Part shown: piece after piece, positions 45,260-56,852 of the stretch
How the letters are laid out: each line of letters starts with the position of its first letter
Position numbering within the stretch: the first letter of the stretch is position 1
Origin: Ziziphus jujuba
Taxonomy: Eukaryota > Streptophyta > Magnoliopsida > Rosales > Rhamnaceae
NCBI RefSeq assembly: GCF_031755915.1
Contig: NC_083390.1
Span: 21,375,501-21,439,500 of the forward strand
DNA length: 64,000 nt
Direction of reading: 5' to 3'
Notes under the pieces: generated by a model
The model's input: the letters and a program-made list of their open reading frames with translations, nothing else
What the model was told of the DNA's origin: nothing
Database searches by the model: none
Translations under genes and position numbers: made by a program

Positions 45260-45935
45260 TCACCCTCTTTGTTTGTACCAACACCATCTCATCCTTTGTC
45301 ATTACTTCCTCCACTTTGCTGCTTCCTTTGGTTATTGTTTGCTGGAGACTTGCCTTTTTGTAGTGCTAGCAAAGCACCTTTGAAGCCTCTTCTTGTTTTA
45401 TAGATCTTCATTGTTTAGTTGCTTGTAAAGCATTAACAAGCTCTGATAAAGAAATATGATTTAGGTCTCTTGACTCCTCCAAGGATGATATCTTTGGTTC
45501 GAACTTTTCTGGTAAGCTGACCAGCACTTTCTCCACCACTCTTCTATCTCCTAGCTCCTCTCCAAGAATTCTGATCTAGTTTACAACCTTTATAAGTCTG
45601 TCAATGAAGTCTTTTACCAACTCAGAATCCTTCATTCTTAAAGTTTCGAACTCCCTCCTTAAGTTCAATACCTGCATCTGTTTTGTTCTTACACTTCCCT
45701 GGAACTCTTCTTTCAGCTTGTCCCAGACCTCTTTAGCTGCAGTACAGGCCATAATTCTGGTGAACATCACTTCTGAAACACCAGTATGTAAAGCAGATAA
45801 AGCCTTAAACTTTTTTGCAACCTCCTCACTATGTTGTTTTATTTGAACGATAGTGGGATTTGTTGTCAAAGGGGGAGGATTTCTTTCAGTCTCTACTACT
45901 TCCCACAAGTCAAAAGCTTGAAGGTAAGCTTTCAT
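45260..45935 (-). pseudogene. Copia Gag fragment
   Basis: Reads MKAYLQAFDLWEVVE, then AKEVWDKLKEEFQGS and LRREFETLRMKDSE, typical of the plant copia Gag (UBN2/retrotran-gag) domain. The frame continues with breaks toward the knuckles. The first residues of Gag lie on the other side of the nested solo LTR, at about 48720-48800. Confidence 0.8.
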
Positions 45936-45949
45936 TTTTATAGATCACA

Positions 45950-48719
45950 TGTCAGGACTCGTCCAGAATTTCTCTCCGGAACCCTAGACAAGCCCTGATC
46001 CCAGGGAAATACCACCGAACCTTTCAACGAAAAATCCGGCAGCACCTCCCCTAAGGGTAGGACTAACCAAAAATTACCTGCACTGAAAACACACTTCTAT
46101 AAACATCCCCTTATTCCTCCCACAATTCTACAAATTGATTCCACAAATTTTAGCACTTCAAAAATAACAGCAACTCAGTGCATAAATAATAACTACACGT
46201 CCAATACAGTATACAGAGCATTATACAGATAAATGTGGAATTTATAAAATGACAGATAAGGAAGCAATACAAGGTAGAGAGGAAAAAAGGAAGAAAAACT
46301 TCTTGAACCTTTGGCAACGAACTGAGACGTTGGGCTCGCCCCGGACAATCAACGTCTTCCAACCTGAACCTAGGGGAACGGAATTTAAGAGCGTGAGATG
46401 CTAATCATCTCAGTGAGTGACCCTATCTACTAAACACCTTTAATATTAATAATGTACCAAATAAAGGGATTTAATTAATCAATACCGAACAATTAAATAA
46501 ATAAATAAATAAACAATTGAGGTAACAATTTCTCTCAAAACCCTCACTATTCACTCCGTTGGAAATGTTCCCCTTTTAAAACATTTTCACAAAACTCGAT
46601 ATTCGTACTTCCCGAAAACCAAGGGACCAAATAATTTAATAAACAACAATTAAATAAATAAATACCCCAAATATAAATAAACTGCAATAAATTATAATAA
46701 ATAATTTTGTACTCTTTGGGGTTTGAAATTTCTATCCGAAAAATTTGTACTTGACTCACCACACCATATACCAGTGATGCCCTTCGATACCCAGCGTCCT
46801 GAGCACCGACTGGCGGGGAGATTAAAGAGAGAAACTTGCAAACGGCACTTCGGCGTCCCGACAGTACCGCTGCTGAAACCATCATCCCAGCCAAGGAGGG
46901 GGGCGGCTGTGGCCAATAACAAACTTGCATGCCCACGGTCCAATGGCAACTCACGGGTGAAATAATAATACTTGCGTGCTGAACCACATATACATATACC
47001 AGAACACCAATACTGTGTGAATGCGTTTAAAATAATTATTAAACCAACCGTACCGTTTTCCAAAATTACCGTGGGAAATATACCAAATTTTCACAAAATA
47101 CCATCCCACATATTTCCTTTTCACGATCTGGAACGAAAACATCAATAACAAATAAACCATAATTTTCTTGTAACACGAGGTGCAACAATTAAAATACCGC
47201 GGGCATAATTTATACAATTTAAACAAATATTTTCATAAAATATTTAATCCAATTATGCCCGAAAAATAATACTTAAAACCACGTACGATTATTACCGAAA
47301 TACACTTTGCTCATGCATAAATAATAAATTAAACCACAATAAAATAATAATTACATCGTACCACATGAGCATGATTCAAATACCAATTAAACATAATTAA
47401 TTGCCCAAAATATTTTTGAAGGTGGGTCACTCATCTGGAGCACGCAATTAACCTAAGATCCACCATGAGATCAATTCCATGACTCACCAGTGCTCCTAGA
47501 ACAAAATCCACACACACAGTCAAATAAATTAATATTTTAATAGGATAATAATACCCGGTACCCGGGGGGTCAAACACAAACGTTATCCAAAATAGTCGAA
47601 TAATATACCGAATCGAAGCTTGAGCGACGAGGATTACAAATCCGGTCTCCATCGACCCCAATTCCACCAGAGGTGGCCGGAATTTGGCTGGAAAGCTTTG
47701 GCCGATTTTCAATTCCTCGTATCTCGCAAACCGCTTCGAATTTTTGAGATTGGAGGCCATATTTGAACTCAGAGGACCCAAAATAGGGGGAGAGGAGGTT
47801 TAATTTGGACTGGGCTGGCCGGAAAACACAAGAAAAGAGGAGAGAGAAATTTTTCCGGCCGGCGGCTTCTCCGGCCTGATCGGGGCGCGTCCGGCGGCCG
47901 GTGACCGTGAAAATTGGCGGCCGAGCTCGCCTCCTCCCTCCGCTCATCACTGGCCAGCGCGTGTGGACTATGGGTGGCCGGAATTTAAAAACACGGTGAG
48001 GCCGAGAGGGAGAAAGGAAAGGAAAGGAAGAAGAAAAGAAGAAGAAGAAGAGGAAGAAGAAGAACAGAAACGGGGCTGGGTCCCCTTTTTTCCCACGTGG
48101 GGGAAAAGAAAAGAAAAAGAAAAAGAAAAAGAAAAAATAAAAGAAAATAAAAATAATTAAATAATTAAATAATAATATTATTATTTAAAATAATAATAAA
48201 ATAATATGATATTACACATGGTTGACATGTGGCTTCTCAACATGGTGACACATGGTCACCTTCATTAAGTCACACGTGGCACATCGTTACACGTTTAAAA
48301 AATAATATTAAAATAATACAATATTTAAAAAAACTCTACAGGTCCATAACTTTCAAACCACATGTCCAAATCGGACGTGCCGCTAGTCTACGGACTCGTA
48401 TCGACGAGCACTTCACAACCATGCATGAGTCAAAGCTCAACTTTACATGAATAAAAAGTCAACTCGGGCACCCCTTGGACAGTTTGGACCTCAACTTGTT
48501 TTGCTCATAACTTTCAAACCGTAGCTCCGTTTTCAACGTGCTACTAGTCTACGAACTCGTGCCAATGTGTACTTCGTAACGGTACCTCAGTCAACCTAGA
48601 ATTCCAACTGGATCAAAAGTCAACTTTTGACCCCTTTGGTCAAGGTCAAAGTCAACAGTCAACAGTCAACCTCGGTCAACGTGCAAAAATTACGACATGG
48701 TTCGGGACGGGGTGTTACA
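45950..48719 (-). mobile_element. Second Ty3-type solo LTR (about 2.77 kb), nested in the copia element
   Basis: Same ends and long similarity to the solo LTR at 30033-32892, in the same orientation. Flanks are TCACA (45945-45949) and CCACA (48720-48724), a 5-bp duplication with one mismatch. It splits the Gag coding sequence of the copia element, so it is the youngest of three nested layers at this site. A plus-strand A/G-rich tract near 48000-48160 gives spurious Lys/Glu-rich frames. Confidence 0.85.
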
Positions 48720-48879
48720 CCACATGGAAAAATTTTCTCCAGAAAATTTAGGAGGTGATGGAGCAGAAAAATGAGTTGAAGCCATTTAAAAAGGAAGGAA
48801 AGGTAGAAGGAAGGTTTTTTGTATTTTTTTGCTATTTCACTCACAGCCCCTTTAAGATCATTAGAGCTCTGATACCATT

Positions 48880-49162
48880 TGTTGGATTTTGGACAAAAAA
48901 CACAGCAAAACGAAAGGAAAGAAAAGAAGCTTTTTCCGGTGTGAAAAACTTACTTCATTCATTTCTGGACAAAAATATATAAACATAAGCTTACAACAGT
49001 AAATCACCTACTTTTCACCTACTATTGCAGTAATTATACTACCAAAAGACAAGTCATACTTTGGTTACCTAATACAACAGTGTTTTACCAAAAAGCTGAA
49101 TATAAAGTAACTAAACATAAAAAAGGAACTAAAACACCAACAAAAGTGTCATTACACTAACA
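48880..49162 (-). repeat. 5' LTR of the copia element in copy E
   Basis: Pairs with 43110-43390. The tRNA primer site lies two bases inside its inner edge. Confidence 0.9.
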
Positions 49163-49869
49163 GTTTAAATCAGAATACTGATTCTTGATGTGCTCCAAAG
49201 ATTTGAGAAAGTTGCTGGCGGGTTTTCTAGCAAGTCGAAGCAAACATGCACAAATTAAAGCTCCAACAGAACAGGTTACAGACTCTTGCATCCACATGCC
49301 ATTGAATCTTTGCACCTCTATTTGGATTATTAGAATTGGTACTAAAAGTACTTTGGCTTAATGCAGTGAATTCTTGGCAATCTGGGGATGTACTAATTGG
49401 GATTTCTAGGAAAACATAATTTTTTTTCAGGTAAAGAATACAGATTCCATGCAGAAACCATATTATAGCAACAATGGTTCTATGAGAAACTATTCCTTGC
49501 AAAGGCCAAACCTTCTTCGATAATAGAGGCTACTTGGGTCGGATAATTTTATCTTCTCACAAATTTTTAAATTTAGTAGCCAATCATCCATCCAGTCAGA
49601 CCTACTTTTAGGTCCAAATTGTAAATGATCAAGACTAGCAAACAAAGAATGTATTTTCTGAGATGATTTTTGAGCATTTAATTGTTCTTCCATTGAAAAA
49701 GCTCACCAATAATATACTCTGGGTTTAATATACTCTGGGGAATAAATAAATAACAACAGCAACAACAACACCAGGGAAAGAGACAAACCATATATAACAG
49801 TGGAGGCTTATCTAAATTAAGCTCAATAGCTATATAAAAACACCATATATAGAAGATAATAATAATAGT

Positions 49870-50000
49870 ATAGCAAAGCCATTAGCCAAGAGCTTGTTCC
49901 ATCTTATTCACAATTTTCGTCTATTCGGAGCAAATTGCTGGATTATGTTAGAAGCAACCTGATTAAGGAAATCTATTAAGAATTCCCTCCTATCACTATT
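49870..50000 (-). pseudogene. N-like stub H: 3' tail only
   Basis: About 130 bp match the 3' end of the N-like genes (the GCTGGATTATGTTAGAAGCAAC and TTAAGGAAATCT segments that encode the C-terminal helix). The sequence then jumps straight to the distal upstream region (TTCATTAACTTGCACATTAAATG), so a large internal deletion removed nearly the whole gene. It marks another unit of the array. Confidence 0.65.
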
Positions 50001-50940
50001 TGCAATTAAGGTTCATTAACTTGCACATTAAATGTGGTGTTACCGGCAGCTAGAAAATCTTGTATGAAACCTGGTACCGCCCAAATGATTCAATGCCAAG
50101 TGTTAGAAGGTTGCAATAGTTTAATGATATGTGTTGAATTTGTCATGTCAATTAAAAATAATAATTCACTGTTTAATTTGAATTTCATTTTTTTCAAAAT
50201 GAACAGATAAAAATAAGCTGTGAGATGGTATTTTCTCAGCCATGGCCAGCAACCACAGCTGGTGGAAGAACGCTAGCACTGCTCTGAAATCCATGGAAAA
50301 CTTTCAGGACAACAAAATTCCAGTGATGGCCGCTGACCTCTTTCTTTTAATGTATATATATATATATATTTGTAACAGTATAACATTGATATTTAGTTTT
50401 GGTTTTTAAAAGCGTCTAAGCGGTGAGAATGTTTTCCCGACAAATATTACTTAATTATCACAGTTACGTGACAAGTCAGTAACTCAAGCATTTTATTCCT
50501 CCGCTTTAATGAGAACAGATTTTATGTGCTCCAGAAACTGTGATCTTTTTGGCCAAGAGAATAAGCATTTAGAATTAACAAAAGGTTATACGTAGTTACC
50601 GCACCAAAAAAAATAAAAAATAAAAAGATGCCTTAAGATTTGGAAGGGCTCAAAGATGCTAATGTACCATGATGCCTCTTTCACTTGTAGAAATTAGATG
50701 CAATTTCCATAACGAAAACTATCAAGAATTGAAGATGGAATTCTTAACGAAATTAGATGCAATTTCCATAACCAAAACGATCAGGAATAGAATGAAGATG
50801 GAATTCTTAACAATGAAGTAAAGTCAGGACAATGAGGATCTGTCTCCTGAATAGATTTTCTCTTGCAAAATAAACACACACACATACAACCTATAGGGCT
50901 ACCAACAGAGTTCCTAGCAAATGAAACAGTCATGTTGAAA
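50001..50940. other. Unit spacer with shared landmarks and a FATB stub
   Basis: Contains segments matching 28740-29115 (50030-50370), 25040-25300 (50390-50600) and 26330-26500 (50640-50870). The AATTAGATGCAATTTCCATAAC block is tandemly repeated at 50693-50780. No gene is seen. Confidence 0.65.
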
Positions 50941-52659
50941 TCTTTCTATAAACATAAAGCTTGGTACTTTACGAGGTCTATGGCTAGTTAAGAATCAAGA
51001 TCTATTAGTAACAAGTTCTAAAGTAGGTTTCTTCCTACTGTGGATGTACTTTAACCAGTAGAATGCATGTGAGAATTCTGCAGGGGAAAGGTAGTTAGAG
51101 ATTGATACATGGGTTGGAGCATCTTGATCAGGGAAAATCAGGGTGTTTTCTTGCATTCTGGAGCATCTTGGTTTTCTTGCATTATACTTATCAAGGAAAG
51201 GAGGGTGTTTGATCGTAGAGGACACGTTGCAAAGCTGTGTATTGTTTTCTTACCTCTACTTGTTGCAGCTCTAGTTGGAATCTCTCGAGTTGATGACTAT
51301 TGGCATCAATGGCAATATGTTTTTGCTGGAGGTCTTTTAGGTAGTTCGTTATGCAATGTTTTCTTATTTATTTATTTTTTTTCTCTACTTAATATGCGGC
51401 TGACATTTTATTCCCATCTCCACCAAAATGAATTCTTCTTTTCAAAATTTTTGCTCAGGATTATTTGTTAGTTGCAATTCTTTCCACCCCCATATGATGT
51501 TGATGGTATGTGCTCTGCTCTACATTGCTTGATGTGTACTGTAATATACTTTGATTTCTTCTGTTTAACTCCCAAACCATGGGGCTATAATTGATTATCC
51601 TGAAGTGAAAGTGATATCAAAACATGTATTCATTTAAAATGCCAAAATATAATATCATAGTGGAAGGATGTTTGCCCATTGTGTTACAGCATTTTCTCGC
51701 TTGGTTTCACAGGCTTACAAATAGAATTCCTAGGCAATGAATGAAGTGTCAAGTTTTGTAGCTCCACAGAAATTTCATTACATAATAGAGACTGATATGA
51801 CAAGGTTCTAGTACTTCTTAGCTTGGTGGCATATTTATATTGATATTCTAAATTTTTTTTGCTAAGGGTTTATCAGGCATTCTGGTGTCAAATTCATTAG
51901 AGAACTGTTGAGATTTTGGTGCAATATTCAACTCAAATCTCTTCAGTTAAGTAACTTCTTGTGATTGTAAATGACATTGACTAGGTTTTGATCTTGTTTG
52001 TGTCAACATCCTTTCTTTTAACTATGAATGTAAAAGTAAAAGCGCCTGCTTAAGAGAGAAGATGGCAAATTAAACTGCATGCATCATCTTTTAACATGTG
52101 CTTGAAAATGAAGCCATGTTATACATGTAATGCTGCGCTTACAGAAATTTGGCTAAAAGTCCTAATTTCCTCTTATGAACTAATAATTTCTCATTCATCA
52201 AGTAAACAAAGTATGTGTAATGGATGCTTGAGGAAAACACAAACTGCAGCATCACTTCTTGCCAATCTGTTTATTTATCCATTATACATTCTTCTAAGTT
52301 TACATCATCTCTTTCACAGACTGTCCCTGACAACATTTTGGAGTCTCACTAACTGTCCGGTATCATCCTCGAATATAGATGAGAATGTGGGAGTTCAGAT
52401 AGAGTTCGATCCCTTTGCCAACCAGATGAAGATGGAATTTTCAATAATGGAACAAGTCATGAAAATGATCAGTTCCCTGAATGGATTTTCTTTGGCAAAA
52501 GAAAATTTTGAAGGTGGAGGACTCCTAGGGTCCTTTGAGAAAGGGCCGCTAAGACATACACATCTACTACAAACTAATGCAGAGCCAAAAAGTGAAGAAA
52601 TTGTTAGAGGAAGGACTACATGGAAGAAAAAGCCTCCTACAATACCATTTTCTTCCTAG
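50941..52659 (+). pseudogene. FATB pseudogene with a lipid phosphate phosphatase fragment in the middle
   Basis: The left part (50941-51120) matches FATB intron 2 and the start of exon 3. The right part (about 52215-52659) matches the end of exon 5 and the last exon, including a decayed relative of the EYRRECG region and the terminal IVRGRTTWKKK. Between them, exon 3 to most of exon 5 is replaced by ~1.1 kb of unrelated DNA that includes a lipid phosphate phosphatase fragment. The right part opens the unit that carries N-like copy F. Not expected to be functional. Confidence 0.8.
51155..51535 (+). pseudogene. Lipid phosphate phosphatase (PAP2-type) gene fragment
   Basis: The frame reads RRVFDRRGHVAKLC, then a hydrophobic helix, then GISRVDDYWHQWQYVFAGGLLG, which is the third phosphatase motif (SRxxDxxHxxxD type) of plant LPP enzymes; the usual final Asp is replaced by Tyr. 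An intron with GT-AG ends (51341-51458) is retained, and the next exon continues with LFVS before a one-base shift, after which the conserved FFPPPYDVDG can be read in the new frame. With only the C-terminal part, a lost catalytic residue and a frameshift it cannot be active. The retained intron means genomic DNA, not a retrocopy, was moved here. Confidence 0.82.
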
Positions 52660-53374
52660 CAAAACCAATATTAATTCAGAATTGCTAGGCGTTTTAGTAG
52701 TTAAGCTTATCCTCCACGAATTTTCATTGGTACATCCTCAACCCAAAATGAGACACCCTGAAATAATCACTGAAAGAATCATGATGTGGTGTTTGCTCTC
52801 TCTATCTTAGGATATTCTTCGATATTCTGATCTGCTTCGTTCAAAGTTGGATTAAGGTTCTAATAAGCTAAGGGGTCAATTAAGGTCCAATATTGCACTC
52901 CCCAGAAAAAAAAAAAAAAAAAGAAAAAAAAAAGAAAGAAGAAAATCAAGTTGTATTGTGTCATATATTTGTGATGAATGACTCTGAGAAAGCATAGTTT
53001 TAGGTTGTGATTCATATGGAATTACTACTAAAAACAGTTGTGTAACTATGCTGTACATGAAGAAAATCTATTTAATCGGACAGCAACTTGTTCATCGACT
53101 TGAAGCCAATTAAAGCGTGCAACACTTTTAGCTTAAAACTTCCACGGAAAAATTATAGAGACACACATGCAGAGAAACATCAAAGCATTAAGACAAACTA
53201 AATAAGTTCTCAATTACAGTATCTCTACAAGACAAGCAAGAAGAAACCAGCAACTAACGATATAAGCCATGCTTGTTTAACTAAAGATATACACGCATTA
53301 ATTAAGATTGCAAAATAGAAAATAATAATAAAGTAGCAGATCCATTAGCCGAGATTGTGTTCTGCCCTCAAAAT
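52660..53374. other. Unit spacer between FATB remnant and N-like copy F
   Basis: Close match to 33213-33905, with an A-rich stretch at about 52905-52940. No gene is seen. Confidence 0.65.
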
Positions 53375-54541
53375 TTACCAACACTTCTTCACCGGTTTTC
53401 CTCTGTTCGAAGAAAATTGCTGGATTATGTCAGAAGCAACTTGATTAAGGAAATCTTTCAAGAATTCCCAACTATAACCCTTTTGAATATGTAATATGGA
53501 AGTGATCTCACCAACACCTTCGTTGTCATCCATCTCTTTCAGAATCATAGCTAAAATGAAAGCGAGTTCGCTGCAGTTTATAGTCTGGAGGTCAAAAAAC
53601 ATTTTTTCATCAAACAAACGAGTATACTTCCATGTCTGCCTTCTCTGCTTATCATCTGTTGAACCTTCAAAATTCTGTAGAATTGTGTTTATCATTTCCA
53701 GACCACGTCGAGTCATAGGATGATCCAAAGCTAGAGAAAGATCATGGGGTGTTGCATTAAGCTTCTCAGCAACTCTTTTAAACAGACTGTAACTATGCAG
53801 TCCAGTGAATATAAGATGCTGCTCGAATGCAGATCTAGCATACCATTTGACATTTCCTCTCAACTCGTTGAAATGATACAGAAATCTAGCCAATGTGTTC
53901 TTGAAGATTGGCCATTCGGTCAATGCAATTCGAATGGAATCCAGATTTTCTTCAATGGGATTCAGGCCCCTAATCAAAAATGGACGATTATTGCTATCAG
54001 AATACCTACTTCTGATGTGAGGCCATGCATTGACCAAGTTGGAGGCTGATTTCCTTACAAGTCGAAGCAAACAAGCGGCAACATAAGCTCCAGTAGCACA
54101 GGTTACAGAATCATCAGTAGGCCAATGAATCCGATCATCTACTCCTCCTGCATTATCATGATTACTATTCCCTCTTAATTCAGTGTACTCTAGGTCATCT
54201 GGGGTTGTGTTTGTGGGTACTTCTGGGAAAACATATGTTCTATGAGGAAAATAGTACAGATTCCATGCTGAAACCATTAAAGCTCCAATGGTTCTATGAG
54301 AAACTGTTCCCTGCAAAGAAGCCAAGCCTTCTTTGACAACAGGGGCTAATTGGGATGGAGTATACCTTCTCAAGACGATCCCTTTTAGATTCAGCAGATG
54401 ATCATCTGTCCAGTCTGATTGACTCTCAGGCCGGCCACGGACACGATCACCGGCATAGAAAGGGTGTGCTTGCAGAAAATTCTTCACGCTTGGTGATGAG
54501 CTTTGGGAACTTGATTGCTCTTCCATTGAAGCTGATGACAT
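53375..54541 (-). CDS. N-like copy F: nucleocapsid-like protein, open
   Basis: An open frame of 388 aa starting MSSASMEEQ. It is the closest relative of copy C, with the same small in-frame length differences from A and B. Conserved blocks are present in order: DDHLLNLKGIVLRRY, GTVSHRTIGALMVSAWNLYYFP, DDSVTCATGAYVAACLLRL, LARFLYHFNELRGNVKW, RRQTWKYTRLFDEKMFFDL and FLKDFLNQVASDIIQQF. The C and F tails differ after the last helix. No signal peptide, membrane segment or host domain is seen. If it is a viral N relative it would be expected to bind single-stranded RNA and self-assemble. Confidence 0.6.
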   Translation of the reverse strand: MSSASMEEQSSSQSSSPSVKNFLQAHPFYAGDRVRGRPESQSDWTDDHLLNLKGIVLRRYTPSQLAPVVKEGLASLQGTVSHRTIGALMVSAWNLYYFPHRTYVFPEVPTNTTPDDLEYTELRGNSNHDNAGGVDDRIHWPTDDSVTCATGAYVAACLLRLVRKSASNLVNAWPHIRSRYSDSNNRPFLIRGLNPIEENLDSIRIALTEWPIFKNTLARFLYHFNELRGNVKWYARSAFEQHLIFTGLHSYSLFKRVAEKLNATPHDLSLALDHPMTRRGLEMINTILQNFEGSTDDKQRRQTWKYTRLFDEKMFFDLQTINCSELAFILAMILKEMDDNEGVGEITSILHIQKGYSWEFLKDFLNQVASDIIQQFSSNRGKPVKKCW

Positions 54542-56852
54542 ATGGTGAGTTAGAGTGAGTAGAAATTCAATATTATGAAAAGATCACACCATATATAACT
54601 TTATCACTAAGCAATGAATCATTTTTTTCTTTTCTTTTTTCCCTTTTGTTGAAGAAAAATAAATAAAAGAGGAAGTGAAGAGGGCAGAGAGAAAAGAAAG
54701 AAGAAGGAAAGTGAGCGGAACTATGCAATTGAGAAAAAAAAAATGTTAAATACCAAGAAAATAAAAGGTACAGAAAAAAGCTTAGTCTCATTCACTCTCA
54801 TAGTATCACTCTGCTTTAAAGTCTCTACTACTTTCTTTCTCCATTTAAGGTTCCAATTTCCAAACTCCGTTCTACATCCAATACCACTTTCCGTTAGAAA
54901 AGTTCACTGGAGAAAATTTTGAACGTTAGCTTTTTAGTTACATGGTTATTTTTACATATAATGGTGTTACGGGCAACCGGCGGTAAACCTTTTAACTGGT
55001 TCAACTTTTCTAAAAGTTACCCTTTCTTTTTCTAGAAATGGTTTCCAAAACAAAATTTGATTTAATTAATTCAGTAATTATATATTTAATAGTATTATTC
55101 AATATTAACTTTGTGGAGGTATTTTGAGATACATGAAAATTCCAATTCCAATTACATATCATTATGTGAGATACATGTACATAAATTTAACAATCTATAA
55201 TCAAGGTTTTCCCAAAAAAAAAAAAAAAAAAATCTACAATAAGCATGTAACTTCGTTTGTGTGTGTATATATATATATATTGAAAATATGAAAATTCCAA
55301 TTTGGAATATTGCCTGTTGCAATCGAAATCTAATAAAATATTTATTAAGTGATACGTTGTAAGAGCATCACCATTGAAAATGTAAAATATGAAAATAAGA
55401 TGTCATGTAAATACAAAACAAAATGGATAGTATTAAAAAAAAAAAATCTCTAATCATTATTAAAGAGAGTGTTTACACTTAAAGGATTTGTTTTATAAAT
55501 GTAATATTTTCCTAAAAACAATAATAATAATAATAATAATAGATTATATAATTAATTAATAACCATAAATAATAGAATAATTTTTAATTTGGCTTAACAC
55601 TAATAACTGTTTTAGACAAATGAGGTAGTTCTGTTGGTTTAAACACCACCACCCAACCAAATGAGCATGGATTCGAGTATACGGGTGAGGCGGGCTAGGG
55701 GTTAGAAAAAAAAAAGAAAAAATACAACGATAAATGTTTTAATTATAAATATAATAATCCATATTTATTATTGGATATGTTTAGGTGAGTGATGGGTCCA
55801 CGAATCCTTTGTGTATAAGTTTTCTCCCAAATTTGACTAAAGCCAAAAATTTGGAGGTGTCATTGCCTGAATGTGTGTCTCGCGTGTGCATAAAAGTCAA
55901 AAACCCAGATGAAAGTGTCTACAAAAAGGACAATGAAGGTAAATATTTAATTTCTTTGGCAACCGAAGTTTATATATTAGAGACAAAAACCTAGGAAGAG
56001 ACATTTAGGCTTGAGAAATGATAGTACTAACAGTTATACTCCTTATAAGTAGTTAACATTGTTCCATTGCCATTCCTCCACAAAAAAGATGCCATTATTA
56101 CATTGCACATTCCTGGTCATATATATACATGTATATTTCTTGAATCACAAAACAAAAAATAAAATAAAATAAAAAATACATGCAACGAAATTGTAAAATG
56201 GCTCATTCCTGGTCTGGGGAAAAATTTGGGTGAGACAAACCAGTAACTTTTGAGCCCTTCTAAAAGAAGCAATTTTCCAACTGCTAATTAGAAAGAATAG
56301 AGATATTCTCTGCTCAAGAAACTGTGATCCATTAAACTAAGAGATTATATAAGCATTGACAAATTAATAAGCTAAGGTGTCAATTAATATCCAATATTTC
56401 ACATTGCACAGTCCTCAAAAGGGTACAAGAGAAAACAACAAAAATCACGTTGTATTGTGTCATATGTGTGGTGATGATTGTGAGAAAGCATAGTTTTAGG
56501 ACGGGAACTAACTGGAATTACTGTAAAAGCAACTGTGCAATTATGTTGTAAATGTAGAACATCTATTTATTTGATCAGAGACACAGAACTCGTTCATACT
56601 TCATAGACTGAACAATGGAAGCTAATTCACAGTAAGCAACACTTCTTAGCTTTAATACATATATGAAAACACCATATATAAAGGAAACTTAGCAAGCTCT
56701 CAATTGGAACATCACTAATCTGGCAACAAACCAGCAACAGGTGATATAAACCATGCTTAGTTTAAGTGAACACATTCACACATTAATTAAGATTGCAAAG
56801 CAGAAAATGATAGTAGTACATCAACGACATTAGGCAAGCTTGTTTTCTGCCC
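54542..56852. other. Upstream flank of copy F and spacer to copy G
   Basis: 54542-56110 matches the flank of copy C (35079-36490), and 56200-56852 matches 37960-38600. A GT/TA microsatellite lies at about 55255-55280. A short frame at 55785-55994 lies in DNA shared with the copy C flank but is not conserved there, so it is not called a gene. Confidence 0.7.

Larger units (their letters stand above)
43110..49162 (-). mobile_element. Ty1/copia LTR retrotransposon, internally deleted, nested in copy E
   Basis: LTRs of 281 bp (43110-43390) and 283 bp (48880-49162) have TG..CA ends and are flanked by GTTTA duplications (43105-43109, 49163-49167). The element runs on the minus strand. Next to its 5' LTR is a perfect initiator-Met primer site, TGGTATCAGAGC on the minus strand (48866-48877). 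Going inward come a gag start, a nested solo LTR, the rest of gag, two zinc knuckles, protease, a minisatellite and a short reverse-transcriptase piece. Integrase, most of RT and RNase H are missing. The LTRs differ at about 11 of ~279 aligned sites plus small indels, so this insertion is clearly older than the one at 57-63 kb. Confidence 0.92.
42480..49693 (-). pseudogene. N-like copy E: old, divergent nucleocapsid-like pseudogene split by a copia element
   Basis: The 5' part lies at 49693-49168 and the 3' part at 43109-42480, both minus strand; a copia element (43110-49162) separates them. The 5' part starts MEEQLNAQ and keeps DWMDDWLLNLK, GIVSHRTI and ASNFLKSLEHIKNQY, but frame breaks occur near 49500 and 49230. 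The 3' part keeps LIERNLE, NLFRIVTDKL and KRRQTWRYARL, followed by a stop. It is clearly more divergent than A-D, F and G, so the family is older than the last duplications. Not functional. Confidence 0.75.

Noticed and set aside
46547..47063. Minus-strand frames at 46.5-47.1 kb
   Set aside because: They lie inside the second solo LTR, and the equivalent region of the first solo LTR does not keep them.
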